DNA from: Whalleya microplaca
Taxonomy: Eukaryota; Ascomycota; Sordariomycetes; Xylariales; Xylariaceae
Assembly (NCBI GenBank): GCA_022497155.1
Contig: MU385781.1
Coordinates: forward strand, 1 to 64,000
DNA: 64,000 nucleotides
Direction of reading: 5' to 3'
In this document: positions 45,864 to 58,872 of the stretch, piece after piece
Numbering within the stretch: the stretch's first letter is position 1
Layout: each line of letters begins with the position of its first letter
The notes under the pieces: generated by a model
Database searches by the model: none
What the model was told of the DNA's origin: nothing
Seen by the model: only the letters and a program-made list of their open reading frames with translations
Made by a program: the position numbers and the translations under genes

Positions 45864-48489
45864 GTTGCCGGATGGCAATCAATCGCGGTAGAATCAGTTG
45901 AACGAAAATCGAAAGCTCCAGTAGTCGAGGTAAGGGTATCAATTGCGGCAAGTGCGCAGCAGGTAAAGTGTCAAAGAGCGAAACTGAATGTAGTCGTCGT
46001 CGTGATGTTCGTCGTCATAAAGTGTGTGAATCAATTGTTGAACCGGTCCCGCCGTCTTGCACAGTCGTCCCGTCGCCCGCGAAGCCGTCGACTGTGCTCT
46101 CAAGTTGGAAGAGAGAAGAGCAAATGCGACGAATAACGACGTGAGAAGAGAAGGGATTCCCGGAAAGGGCTTGGTAAAAGGAAAGGCTGATGTCGTCCTA
46201 GCGCGGGAGACTTTGGAAACGAGTGGCTAGTCTCAGCTCGCTAACGGGAAGGCATTCCAACCAGGTCAATCGAGTAATGCAGGAGACCGCTATTGCGGTG
46301 TCATTGCTGTTAGGAAAGCTATTCTTGGGAGCCGAAGTCTGGCACCGTTCGGAAAGATGGTCGAAGTCCTGGAGCTTGTTGTAAGGCAAAGACGCATGGA
46401 TTGTGGAAAGCACAGGTCGAATGATGGCAGACGGTATAATCGGGTGCGTTTGATCGACTCCTTGCGGCCGAAGTATCAAGAGATCGAATTGGGTTAAGAG
46501 TGCGACAGAGTGGACTGTGCGGGTATGAGGGGGTGACGTTCTATCAATGCTTCGAATCCGTTATAATGAATGAATAAATGAATGAATGAGTGGAGGAGTT
46601 TTGTTTTGTTCTTGTATTCTCGCTATGACGTCCCGAATGGTTTGGATGAAAGGAGTGAACGACAAGCTCATCTATTGACGAGAGTGTCAAACAAAAAAGC
46701 CAAATGGCCGTTCGTTCTCGTGACCGAGGGTGGGTGGGAAGATGCAGATAGAGTGAAAGGAATGGGAGTGAGTGATCAGTGAGCGAGGGCGGCCTGGAGG
46801 GAGGGGCCGGGTTCCTTACGTTTGAGCATGAAGCGGTACGCAGGCACGGAAAAGCAGTTGCCAATTGCAGTGCGATGTGTAACCCAAGCAGGGATCTGAT
46901 CGTATTATTCCTGCGTAGTACGCAACAGCAATCTCGGTTCTAATTGGATCCCTTATCGTCCTCCATGCAAGGTACAAACCCTAAATTAGCTAGCGCCTGC
47001 CACCCCCCATGTACCCCTTGTTTGAGAGACAGGCTAGAGACAGGCTGGCAGGAGACGTCGGTGCAGGGGGGGACCCCCTTCCTGGATGGATCCTGCCTTT
47101 GCGAGCGATTCATCAACCGCGGGAGGTGTTTGAGAGGCTCAGAGGGAGCCAAGCCATATGCACCACCGACCCATGCTGCCATGATAACCCGCCAATGCGG
47201 TTTCATGGCGGCTTTGAGTCCAACAGCAGAGGTCGCTCTTCCGTGTAGATGGAAACATTGAAACACCAAGATACTATGTTTCAAACAATTGAACGAATGG
47301 CCTCTATACCCCAGACCGCCGTTCAATCAACAGCAACTTATACTGCGGAGCGTCCCGTCGTCGCTTATAACCGTATACATATGTACGCTTACAATGTCGG
47401 GTCTATCGCAGGTGAGTCCGGCAGAGTACTTACTTACAAGCCACAATCAAATGTGACTGTTTCTGATCACTGGTCGCATTTATCACCATTTAAAATTGAT
47501 TTATCCGGTTCGTAACCAGTTCAAGGACCACGGGTTGTTGAGCACTTCACAGGTTGAGCTGGTACGAATTCCAGGCAGGGATACATGTACATCCGTTCAA
47601 AAGGCTAGACTCAACCCATGGTCGACGGTCGTACTATAGAGAGATTGCGCCGTAAAGCTTCAAGATGCAACATAAGATGGTTACAGTGAACTAAGCTTTT
47701 GAACCATGGAGATTATCCACTAGTAAATGGTGCAATAAATAGTTTCGAATAAGCGTTCGCCCCGATACTTCTCAACCAAGGAACTATGGATGAGATCTGG
47801 AAACGTGCGCATATATTGGCCAGACTTTTCGACGAAACAGGCGTTAATATTGGAGAACTGTACGATTGCAACGGATCGACTGATCGAACAACGACAGGAA
47901 CTAATCGTGTATCGTAATCTTGAAGAACAAGTTCTTCGGGGTTCGTCTCTTCGTCGAGCTCCCAGTCTTATAGGGAGTCCCTAGGGTTACAATGTCGGTT
48001 TTACTCCCCTCTTTTATAGGGACGAATTTAGCAGTACAGATGTGTAGTCGTTAATGTGCTGATTTCTAGTGGCGTTTTTCAGTTTATGGTGTTCATTCTC
48101 TATCTTTAAGTGAACGGGCTCCAATACAAATTGAGTTCGGGGTAATTTTCCTTTCGAGACTCAGTAAGAGTCGTGATACTCCGCAAACACACAAGTCCCC
48201 GTGGGAAGAAGCGAGAGACACGCAGACAATGGATTCCCAAATAGAACTGTGTGGCCGTTCTGCTACTTCTGGACAGATCTGGCGTTGGAATGTGGCTCAT
48301 CCCTTGGATAGATATGAGAACAAAGGCATTGAAAGATATGGGCATTCCAGAGGGTCCCATAACAACCAGCATTCAAACGGAAAATAGCACTCGTCTGTTT
48401 TTGTCGTCAACTCTCTTTCCCCCCTCGTCTTCTCTGGCTTTTCTTTCTGGCTGTCACTCTCGTCACTTTGTAAGGATCGTGTCGTCGCG
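45864..48489. other. Divergent intergenic region between KCH and the pseudokinase
   Basis: About 2.6 kb with no supported gene. It holds the KCH upstream region, a tetranucleotide repeat (aatgaatgaataaatgaatgaatgag) at 46565-46590, and C/T-rich leader sequence just before 48490. Small frames here lack any recognisable motif. Confidence 0.5.
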
Positions 48490-49898
48490 ATGAATTTCTT
48501 AGATCCTTACAATGCCGAACTGGATTTTGCCAGGAAGTATGATTTCGTCACCGAGATGGCACCGGGGGTCTGGAAGATCTACCGCAAGACTGACAAGATA
48601 GAGTATCTTGCTCACGATATCACCGACAAGCTGAACAAAGAGAGCGACTCCGATGGTGTCCAGGGAGGACTTACGGAGCTGCACGAACTGCTGCATAATT
48701 CGGGCCCTGCGCTCATTCACCCTATGATGAGCGTCTTGAACCATGAGCACCTAGTCTCCATGGTCGATATGTTCGGCGTTCAGAAGACGCCCGCAGGAGG
48801 GCTTCCGCACACCTGCACGTACGCCATCTGGGAGTATTGCGACGCCGGAAACCTAGGGAATCTACTCATCAAAGAGCAGCCACAGCCCGACAAAGAGACT
48901 GTCAAGGGTGAGGGCGACGACGGGGACGGAGATAAGCACATGGTCGATATTGGTGCGGTAGAGAAAGAAGCGTTCTTGCCCGAGTCCTTCTGCTGGCACG
49001 TGCTTCTTTCGATACTGAAGGCATTAGCATGGCTTCACGACGGCACCCGGTACATAGTCTACGACGACAAGGCGGAGACTTGGGATATGCTTCCACGCGA
49101 CCCTCACTGGAGAACCATGCTACACCGCAACGTCACTCCCACCAACATATTTCTCGGGCACCCGAAGCGCAACGAGTCGTACGGAGCGTGCAAGCTAGGC
49201 AATTACGGCGACCTTGTCATTACTGGGCATTTCCACGGTGACCTGGACCAAAACATCATGGTCTCTAGGGGCAAAGCCTTGGCTCCTCCGCAGGGCAAGA
49301 AATTCCAACGTCTCGCCGAACTTATCAAGCTCGACAGGAAATATGGCTATAGCTATCCTCAAAAAGTAAGCGTGGAGTGAACGGGGCCCCCCATCTTAGA
49401 GATGCACGCACTGACGATTTTTCATAGCCGGACCAGCCATACACGGTAGTGAGCGAGTGGAGGGCGCTGGGGGAGATCATGCAAGCAATGATGGTGAAGC
49501 CCACAACGGACGACCACCTAGCGGCGGTGCGCACCAGGCGAGTGCATGTGAACCTCGAGAACACGGACTACTCGGCGGAGCTGAAAAACACGGTGCTGGC
49601 ATTGATGACGAACAACCCCGACACGAAGCAAAGCAACGGGGAGAGGTTGTGGCCTCACGCAGAATACTTGACCAGCGAGCTCGTCTTATACGCCAATCGG
49701 AGCTTTGTGGCGTGGCGGGCCTCAGGTAGTCCAGAGGCGAAGAACATGATCCTCGTTGACAACGCGCTCGCGGTACAGAATGAGGAAGACGCGCGGTTTC
49801 ACGTGCTGGGGCAGTTGTCGGTGATGGCGGTTGGTGAGATCCTGGACAGGCAGGACAAGAAGTATGGAGACGAACCCAGAGGTGCGAAGAAGTTTTAG
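48490..49898 (+). CDS. Protein-kinase-like protein, probable pseudokinase
   Basis: Two exons, 48490-49365 and 49428-49898, give 448 residues; the 62-nt intron has GTAAGC and CATAG. The fold is kinase-like: YAIWEYCDAGNLGNLL resembles the hinge, SFCWHVLLSILKALAWLHDG the helix E region, and LHRNVTPTNIFLG the catalytic loop. CKLGNYGDL stands where the Mg-binding DFG would be. The HRD Asp is Asn (HRN) and the DFG Asp is Asn (NYG), so phosphotransfer is unlikely. The catalytic-loop Asn (TN) is kept. The N-lobe lacks an obvious VAIK lysine or glycine loop. A helical C-lobe follows (SEWRALGEIMQAMM). No membrane segment or signal. A scaffold or allosteric role is likely. Confidence 0.72.
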
Positions 49899-50453
49899 AG
49901 CTGTGGTAATATTATTCGTGTAAAGATATCTATCTACGGGCGTTTATCCAGTTGAGTGTCTGATTCGGTGATTCCATTTTGATATTGATGAATATGTAAG
50001 GAATAGGGACAGGCTCATCCACTCCATGTCCCAATTACATAGAGACGGGAGGTGGACCCTTGCACAGGGGGGCAGGGGGGAAGGGGGAGACGCTGGGGCC
50101 AAGGGCCAAGGCAAGAGCCGATCTAGTTACCTAAGCTTTGCCCGACGTCACTTGCGATTGGGACTTACAACATCCACCAATAGCCTCACCAGTCCAAAAA
50201 AATCATGTAGTGACAGCCGCTGTCCTTGATTTAAATTTTAATCTTCCCAAGGGCTGAGAATAGCTCCTTACTGCAACCAATGTGCAAATCGAGTCCTCTA
50301 GACGCTTACACTACAGCTTCCCCTCCAACCACCATCCCCCACTAGTAAAACCTCCAAGCCGTCAGTCAGCCAGTCAGTCAACACGTCCGATCCCGCTTCG
50401 AATCTCCGTGCCTCCCTACCTACAACCAACCGCCCTCACGAAATACCGCCAAC
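49899..50453. other. Intergenic
   Basis: About 550 bases. The last ~150 bases before 50454 are C/A-rich with cagtcagccagtcagtcaac-type short repeats, a probable 5' leader. No gene seen. Confidence 0.5.
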
Positions 50454-51143
50454 ATGTCGCTGTCCGCCCCAACGCCGCCTCTGCTGCTAACGAAGCGCCT
50501 CACCGCCTTCCTGCACACGAACCTGACGCCGCAGATCCACACCGCCCTCCTGATCACGCTCTCCGGCAAGCTGCTCGCCCACGCGTCGCCGCACCCCGTC
50601 GGCACCCTGCGAACCCAATGCACGGTCGCCGCCTCGCTCTGGGCCCTGTACTCCTCGCCCGCCGCCGGCACGACCGTGACGGACGCGCTGCCTCCCCAGA
50701 CTGCTCATGCTCAACCCCCGACATATGGCCCGCCTACCCCGAGCGCCGTGACCCTCCAGCTCGCGGGCGCCGTCGTGGTCATCAGGCTTCTAAGGTGCGG
50801 ACTGCTGTTCGTGTGCATAGGACCGACGACGAGCAGCGAAGGCGGCGAGCACGGCGCGCAGGCGCAGGCGCAGGCACATACACGCCCAGTCCAGACGCCG
50901 CAGCCGCAGCAGCAGGGCGAGGCGCAGGCGACGACGCCGCCGCTGGGCTCGCCGTCCGAGGCGGGGGAGAGTGTCGCGAGCGCGGGGGCCGCTACCACGG
51001 CGAGTATCGCGACGACGGCGAGTGTGGCTACGGCGGCGGTCGTGGTGATGCGGCGGCAGGCCGAGGAGCTCGCGCGCTGGCTCGATGATAAGCTGGGAAG
51101 TCTGGGGGTGCCGGAGGAGGCGTTAGGGATGGACGTGCGGTGA
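50454..51143 (+). CDS. Roadblock/LC7-like small protein, possible Ragulator/EGO subunit
   Basis: An intronless 229-residue frame with a good start context (AACATGTCG). The opening LLLTKRLTAFLHTNLTPQIHTALLITLSGKLLAHASPHPVGTLRTQCTVAASLWALY reads like a roadblock/LAMTOR2-type domain. A beta segment follows (VTLQLAGAVVVIRLLRCGLLFVCIGP). A low-complexity Gln/Ala/Thr stretch is inserted at about residues 130-190, then an amphipathic helix MRRQAEELARWLDDKLGSLGVPEEALG closes the protein. Roadblock proteins of the Ragulator/EGO complex anchor Rag GTPases to the vacuole for TORC1 signalling. Assignment rests on pattern alone; a dynein light-chain-type or unrelated small scaffold is possible. Confidence 0.6.
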   Translation: MSLSAPTPPLLLTKRLTAFLHTNLTPQIHTALLITLSGKLLAHASPHPVGTLRTQCTVAASLWALYSSPAAGTTVTDALPPQTAHAQPPTYGPPTPSAVTLQLAGAVVVIRLLRCGLLFVCIGPTTSSEGGEHGAQAQAQAHTRPVQTPQPQQQGEAQATTPPLGSPSEAGESVASAGAATTASIATTASVATAAVVVMRRQAEELARWLDDKLGSLGVPEEALGMDVR

Positions 51144-53775
51144 AGGCAATAGCTGAGGACGAGCTTTCGTTATGCTAAATTCATCGTGTCGCGTTCACGA
51201 GGTGTTGGTGGGATAGGGAATCGCGGGAGTACGGTATCGGGCTCTGGGCTCTGAACTCTGGGCTCGTTGTGGTTGGGCAGAAGTCGAATTGTCAGTCGTC
51301 ATGACCGAGGTTTCGAATGCTGGGACTGCGCGCGGGACTCTCAACGCCGAGCGAGATGCAGGGGAAGGCGATGTTTCTGGAGAGTATTCATGCGGTTCCG
51401 TTCCTGCGGCTGTTCTTGAATAGGGGTTCATGGGAGTCATGTCGCTCCTGTCGAAGTCTTCCAATACTTACGAGGTTCTCATATAAGTCTCCAAGATACA
51501 AGGCTTGAGAGATGGGTCAGCTATCAAAGGCCTAAAGCTGGAATATAAGACTGGAATGTACGATCAGTGATCTAGGGTCTATCTCGTCGGTTAAACAAGA
51601 CCTCGACACTAACAGCGTGCCCGCCTCCGGCGCCCCTGGCGCTACCCGGCACTTTGCATTGGGATTGGTCTCTTAGGGATAGAATGTCAGCAAGACAGGC
51701 GTTCATGGGGGAGGGAATGGGATACTCTAGAATAGATACTGTGCCTGGGGAGGGCCAGCAATATATTCCGATTACAATGTGTATCGTCGATTAGCGTCAT
51801 CGCACTTTCGCCTGTGTTTATAGTTGGTATAATCTGAAACCATGATACATGGTTGGGCTGCCTTATGCGCCTTGTCTTGTATAACCTAAGCAAGACATGT
51901 AGTAGATATAGACTATATCTCGATCCAACCACCAGTTTCAGGCCCGAGCACACTTCTTAGACATTTTTACTTTCCGGCTGCAATAGCGTTGCTATTTTTG
52001 TTTTGCCAACCGTGGATATCCGTCATTAATATTCTATCGGCTATGAGACGCTTAATTACTATCTCTCATTTGAAGATCATATAATTCAAGGCCCATCAAG
52101 ATATCGAAGTTGTTTCATCCTGTTATTCACTGGTATTTATGTAGTGTTTATCTCTTAAAAGTATGTGACAGAGTATTACTACCGTGATAGCATATCAGCA
52201 TATCATAAGGCTTCGGTAGGAGGTAACCAAGATATTATGTCAACACTCTCCTAGTCGATTCTCACCTCCACAGCTTCGGCAAGCTATGTACATGAATCCT
52301 CTAAGTTTTGGTGGCCTTGAGTGAACTCGAGGTTGCGTTTTGACTCATTTTTCAATAGCAGAGTAGATGTCCCCAGTATGATTAACACCTACACATTTCC
52401 AATAGCTCGGTAGGGGATGTCCGAGTCATCAATAAACTGCTGCAACATTCCATACCACTTGTACATGAACACCTACCTAATGCAGCACCTAGGTACTCCC
52501 ATATAGCCAAAGTACCGACATAGGCACCTCATACGGAGAATGAGCATGTGCCAGGTAGACTGACGATGTATAATATTTATCAAATATACAGACAATATAC
52601 TATGACTCTTGGTCATCGTTCAATATATTACATAAGTGTCAATACAATTATCTAATCCTCCATACTGCATCACTAGATTATCCACGTGTACGGCCGGATG
52701 CCCTACATAGGTATAGCGAGGGATCTGTAGGGGGCGAGAAGCATGGTAGATCCTCTCCCGATAGCAGCGAACTGTCACTAGGAGTGCGATCGAGGCAGCT
52801 CCTCTGCTAGAATATGCATGTTAAAACATGAACGGGACGGAGCATACAGGGTACAGCCTATCATTGTTTGTTTGCTTGCCTGCCTGCTTGCGTTAGTGTT
52901 CTGCACTTCCCACATTACCCAGATATACCTAGGCAGGCTAGGTAGAGACTATACTACGTAGCAAGAAAGGCAATTAATTCTTTCGTGCTTACGAGGCAGC
53001 GAGGCAAAAACTTGCTCCTCAATAGGTAGTTACGTGCCAGCCGCTCGCAGCGATTCTGAAAACAAGTTTCGGTATCTACTTTGTAAGGCGGGGCCGCGTT
53101 CGATCTACATACGAGCGTGGGCGGAGTCACGTATCGGCCTCTCTATGTCCGGGTACGAATCATCGTTTAGATGTCTTTGTCCTTGAGTGCCTCCTTCTCT
53201 AAGGCGTATTTAGTTGTTGGCATTGGGCCGATGATTGAAGTCGGTCGCACCAGTCTAAAGATCACAAAGGGAGAGCATGTAAGCGTTTAAATGTAAAACC
53301 ACCTAGTCTTTTACTGTCAGATCCCAATGCTAGGATAGCCATGCCATTTTGATGACATCCGAAGGATGTCGAGACTGACCATTTGCCTCCTTGAATAAAA
53401 CTAATATTTCGGCCAAACACCAAAAATGCAATACCTATGAAACCCAAAGATTCGGAAAGTCTTGAAAGACCCCCAGTGAAGATACCAGACACCAGTCAAG
53501 TCCCACACAAGCAACAAGCCCCAGTGAACAGTAGACGCGCTTCTTGAAAATTAGCCCATAGATTGTGTAATCCCGAGCCAGCATGCAAATGAAAAGGGGT
53601 ATCAGTTGATATGCCTAAAAGCAGTAAAGACGCCCGAGATCTATAGCAGAATGCAGATGCTTAATAGCGTAAATCGGTGACGATATTGCATGTTCTAAAA
53701 CCAGCATGTCGCGCCAAAACGCCCATTCCATCGTAAGGTTTCGTAGTATATTCGCTCGTATCGTTGCTGTAAGCT
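51144..53775. other. Gene-poor AT-rich intergenic region
   Basis: About 2.6 kb, mostly AT-rich, with no supported gene on either strand. Short palindromic runs of the acctaggtag type recur. Confidence 0.5.
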
Positions 53776-54519
53776 TCACCATGTTTTTTCCGCCTGAAAG
53801 CCAACAGAGTATCTTGGTTTCGAACTATCCCAGCACACCGGGATCATGGTCAAAAGATTGGTAAATCTCTGACCATTCTTCTTGAAGTTGGTGATTTCAA
53901 CCGCTATCTCCTGGTTGGTTTCGATCGCTCGTTTCATCCTCTTCACGAGGTCCTTGTCGACGTACTGGCGGTGAGACGACTTCCGGACTTTGCCTCCTGG
54001 CGCTTGTAGGAATCGACAATTTCGACCGATGACTTCAGAGTGCGAGTATCCGGTCAGCTCCATGAAAGGGTCCGACGCATATACCACGGGGCAATCTGGT
54101 TGCTGAAGGTCGCACATGAGGAGTGCGCACGAGGAGTCGATTGGTCCAAGTTCAATGACTGGTCTAGGCCTCTCCATGACACGGACCTAAGCGAAGTCAG
54201 AAAGTATGTTAATAGAACGGCATTCCATGAGACCTACGAGGATGCTCATCATATCAAATCCACTCGGGGCGTAGAGTCCTGGGTAGATAACAGTATCGTG
54301 TACAGTGTCTTTCGGGTCTACTCCGAGATTCCTTCCGGCTGTCGTAGCTGATTCGCTATCATCTTGATAGTGGTACTAAAATATGCTTCAGTCATCAAGT
54401 GTTCAACAGTACGAGTATTTAGTAGAGCATGTTGAATCGAGCTGTTTGGAGACGAAGGGCGCTGATGGCAGGGGGATGTAATGACCCACCTGAAGTGCGT
54501 TGGCTTCCCAGGGGTTCAT
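53776..54519 (-). CDS. vvd: VIVID-type LOV blue-light photoreceptor
   Basis: Three exons (54519-54490, 54375-54238, 54186-53776) give 192 residues. Neurospora VVD is 186 long. Exon 1 encodes only MNPWEANALQ, which matches the start of the VVD N-cap. Exon 2 adds YHYQDD and YPGLYAPSGFDMMSIL, the N-terminal cap that controls dimerisation. The junction gives MMSILVRVMERPRPVIELGP. Exon 3 is the LOV core: VVYASDPFMELTGYSHSEVIGRNCRFLQAP, with the photoactive Cys in GRNCRFLQ, then AVEITNFKKNGQRFTNLLTMIPV. All flavin contacts I can recognise are present. VIVID binds FAD, forms a Cys-flavin adduct in blue light and dampens the white collar complex for photoadaptation. No other domain is present. Confidence 0.93.
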
Positions 54520-54888
54520 TATTGCTATTGTGTGAGAACTGATAGTCATTTCGATTGGGTGGAATATTATAGTGAGTTCTGGGACCGGTTAGGATATAGG
54601 GTATTTGAATCTGTGTCGTCGATGATAAGAGGTTCGCGGAGAGCCGAATGGAGTGGTTCAGAAGCCTTTATTTATCAGGGAGATACCAGCAGTATCATAT
54701 TTGAAAATGCGGTACAGAAGAATCAAATTACAATTTGACCTATGGGATTTGTGATCCCATGACTAAATAGAACGCAAGTAATCCGAATAAAGAGATGGTA
54801 AAGACTTAGATGAATGGCTGCGGAGGGTAAGTTGCAGTCACTGAACCCGTATTTCTCCTCGCGCCTAGGCAACTATGCGCTGGCGTGG

Positions 54889-54898
54889 GATCGTGATC
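54889..54898. promoter_or_regulatory. Candidate light-response element upstream of vvd
   Basis: Two GATC motifs two bases apart (GATCGTGATC) about 370 bp before the vvd ATG. White collar complex sites contain paired GATC-type cores, so this is a plausible light-response element. The pairing is short and could be chance. Confidence 0.35.
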
Positions 54899-57800
54899 AC
54901 AGAAATTAGGTACGTCTTGCATATGAGCGGTGGATGTTGCCTGGAGACATCCAGGGGCGGGTATTGGATTGTAAGCGAGTAACGAATTCAGTTAGGATAT
55001 TCTCGCCCGACTACGTAAAAGGCCCCGAAGGATGAGACTTTCCGGAGCTCTTCTGTTGGTTGATCGCCGCATACTGATGCTACAGCCATGATCGAGAGCT
55101 AATAGACCCCATATGTAGCCGCGTCAAGCCACCCGGCCCTGTTGTCGGACCTAGACAAAGGCAAACAGGAGCTAAGTCGAGCCAAGTACACAGCGAAAAC
55201 CCACACTTTTGCATCAGGAACGCCGATCTATTCTAGTCTACATTAGTCTACTTTGGGGAGTAGATTGTGAACCTTATTTTTCTTCGAAGAGATGCTCTGA
55301 CAAGTCTGTGTAAAGCAAGCTCGTTAGCTATTGACCTCAACAACTATGCAAGGACGTAGTTGAGTCGTTACAAGTATTTGCTGTCAGGAACTATGAAGAG
55401 AACGCAACTTCTGAAGCACTTGGCTGCAGGTAGGAGATGTCACCCTTGGCTGTGTAATCATATAATAGGACATAAAGGCTATATGTGATTCTTCAGTGAT
55501 CATGCATTGTGTGTATCATCAACTGCCCAGGCTGCCAGGTGAATAGGTACCAACAATGTGGCAGCGGTTAGCAGTCTGTTTTAGGCATTCAAAGTATCCA
55601 GATACGCTGTGTGTTACCAATAATGTAAGACAGCATTTTGAATGCATATGTGTACTATGCACGGGTAGATATGAGGGGATGGACCTTGGAGTTGGTGATA
55701 TCAATACGTTGCGTCGATCCGTGTATCGACGGTATTTTCCCAGATCGTGGCGTTGCTGCGTTGGGAAACTCGGCCAATATGATTGGACCGGGAATTTAAG
55801 CTCTGTGGGACTATAGTCCACGTACCGGGATTTCCTTTCTCTATCAGGTCCTGCATTATCCCGACCTGGCTAGATCGTATAACCGCTAGACTGAATATGC
55901 CATGAGCTTCAAATCCACACGTGTAAGGCAGGTGGTTTTTCTTGCAGGATATCGCAATGCCGTCGAATTGCACCGTTTGTATGGGGATATAAAGTCTTAC
56001 AACTTCTCCGTGTCTTGGATCTACCGGCCTTGCATCACAAAGTACGTTCAGGAAAGACAGCTCGTGGATAGTAAGGCCTGCGTATAGGTACCTACATACT
56101 GTACATATGCATCATTCACGATGTTTAGTTCATTGGTTGTCCCTTTTTAGATCTAATTTAGGAGCTAGCTATCCCCGGACTGGCACTCCTTCTATGACGA
56201 CACCATTTACAACATTCCGTCTGTCCCGTATAGCTGAGCTGTCTCATGCCGAGCACAGCTTGTGTCTAATTAGGGTCTTTCCATTGAACTCAAAATCCAA
56301 TTAAGCCCCCATTCAGGTAGGCAAACAAACTGCCGGGTCACCTCTACAGATTCACGTGGACTGCATGACTTACCGTTATCCACTCGCGTACATACATTGA
56401 GTTCACCGGTTGGTAGGATTCCCGGTCATGACTCGTATCGTACATGGACACTTGTAAAGTTCTAGTTCGATTCTGTGAGACTCTAAGCCTAACTTTGTCT
56501 ACCCGATTAAAAAATAAGAAAGACAACATTTTCAACAAACATGTGTATTAGAATTTCACCATCCTTTCGCCATTCCATCAAGTGATTGTTGGAAATTCAT
56601 CAAAATTTTACATTTGTTAGAACTATTGATCAATGTTATACTTTGCTATTTAGTCTAACAGCATCTTTATCAACCTGAAGCTAAGAAACATGGTTATATA
56701 AATTAACTGATTAGTTGACCTTTCGATGTAAAAAACTGGGAGAAACAATACTTTGCTTTTCACCGCCTCATAATATCATTAAATTCAATATTAAGTTTTA
56801 GTAGATATATTGACGATTATTTGAGATCGCCTACATAATCACACAAGCCATAGGCGTTTTTATTAATCAAGCTCGTTTGTAATCGGAACTCATACCGTAA
56901 GCTACAGACTCGTATAAATCGATACCCCGGCCAACGTAAGCTTTACCTGGATTTGGGTGCTTAAGCGAGCTTGAAACATAGCAGTTGTAGATCATTGACC
57001 TTTGGACGATGTAAAACTTACACTGGACATGTTTTAGGCTAAGTCAATAACTTCAGCAAACGGAATCCGATAGTATCACGAGTAGCTATGGTGTTTAGGA
57101 AGTCTATTATCGCCCGCCGTCGAATTTGTTTAAAGCATACGTTACAAACACTTGATAAAACTTGGGATACCTTTTAGTGACCTTGTTTACTAGTTACTGT
57201 ACACAACAGTGAGTGAGCTACAGGGTTGTGCCGTGTATAAGGCGTAATTGCTATATAGTAATTACGATGTCGTTTTTGCCGCAAATTGTATATTTCCTTT
57301 CCGGTGGTAAATTCTTATGGTTACTTAGCTTTATGAACTATCTATTATTATACGCCAGAGTGTTAACATTCATACCAGAATGTTGCGAATATATACATGT
57401 GTTATATCTTCACCCAGAAAATAGCTTGGATTGATTTAATAAAAACCATAGAAAGAGGTAGTAACTGGTGTAACTCATATACTAAAACATCTCTCGTATG
57501 AAAAGCTCGATTCTGGTGGACAGGGGCGATATCGCCGTGTTATGGATACTGATGCACCAATTACTACAGTTTAGAAGGAGCAAGGCCACTTTCCGACCAT
57601 GCAAAGGGCCAGCAGAAATACATATACGAGAAATACGCGTTCACGCTTGTCCTCCCCGAATGAGTTTCCACAACATGACGGGGATTCTATCTAATGCCTA
57701 GAGGCCTGATAGTCGAATTCCCATAAATAAATTCTTAGGATCGAACAATAAAAAGAGCTAGTTGGTGATACGACTATGCCTTACTAAAGACGCAGGATAC

Positions 57801-58321
57801 CATCGATACTAATTTAACATCTCTTAAACCGACTCCTACCTTTAGCCAGTCTGAGTGATCCAATCCCAGTTTCAGCCTTAGCCTCCTCGATACAGCGTAA
57901 TGGAAGATACTACGCATTTAATGGCGGTTCTATAGGACATCATGGCACTACCAGAGGCGCCCCCTTCAAAGAAAAGTAAAGATAGGGAGAGAAACCTGTA
58001 CTGTTCGCCAGATGTAGCCAACCGTCGTGGACGAATCTAGCATATCTCGACACAAGTATCTTGCCATTTAGTGCTTGCCAGCATGACTGCTCTCTTTGGA
58101 ACACGGTACTTGAACGCTAGACAACTTCAACTGACTTAAAGTCCTTCCTAAAGTACATACTAATGTCACATTGCCGGCAGAAATTATGAAGAAACTGGGT
58201 ACATAGCAAACCGTGGACTAATTCACCACGAAACGTTATAGCATTCCTTCACTAAGGCATACAGCAATCATCACATCTAACAATCCCGTATGTCTTCATC
58301 AACGGAGTATATTCCTTAGCT

Positions 58322-58375
58322 TACGTAGCCTACGTAGCCTACGTAGCCTATCTCTGCAACCTATCTGCAACCTAG
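58322..58375. repeat. Short tandem repeats
   Basis: Three copies of the 9-bp unit tacgtagcc at 58322-58348, followed by two copies of an 11-bp unit like ctgcaacctat. Confidence 0.8.
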
Positions 58376-58695
58376 TCCATCAGCCGTCAAAAGCAAGGCT
58401 CTACACACAAATGTGCTTGCGCATCATCTCTCATAACCTCATTTCGTACCCGAACCGTGAACGCCATGCCATGGCGTACATACAGATCGCTGCCACGCGA
58501 TGCCTTTCCGTGTGATATGTACGCTATCATCACTTGATTCGTCTACCTAGTCCTTCCTAGGTAGGTAGTCTATAACCGACATATACAAGTATTGTACAGA
58601 ATTACTCTCAACACATCGAGCTTTAGGCTCGAACGGGACAGCCAACGCTACTCCCCCGTCTTCGTCTCTTCATCTCCAGACTCGGTCTCTAGACC

Positions 58696-58872
58696 CTAAT
58701 ACCGCCCAGGAACCAACACCTCAACGACCTGCATCGCGACCCCAAAGGAGACCTCGAAGACAAACCGGTACACAGTCGCGACGACCGCGAGTCCCACGTA
58801 CGAGACCCACACGCACACAACGGCGACGCAGCTCGTGGCGAGGCCGCCGCCGAGGGCCGAGTCGGGCAGTAG
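58696..58872 (-). other. In-frame extension after a TGA-CTA stop context
   Basis: Directly after the TGA at 58875-58873 the next codon is CTA, and the same frame stays open for 58 codons to a TAG at 58698-58696. The extension is GC-rich, starts LLPDSALGGG and contains a hydrophobic segment (AVVCVWVSYVGLAVVATV) and an end VEVLVPGRY. TGA-CTA is the best known context for eukaryotic stop-codon readthrough. No peroxisomal SKL-type end is present. Confidence 0.45.

Larger units (their letters stand above)
54520..58695. other. Gene-poor AT-rich region upstream of vvd
   Basis: About 4.2 kb without a supported gene. The part 56480-57480 is especially AT-rich by eye. The stretch near 58321-58375 has tandem repeats. 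No transposase or long open frame was seen. This may be a relic of degraded repeats. Confidence 0.5.
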
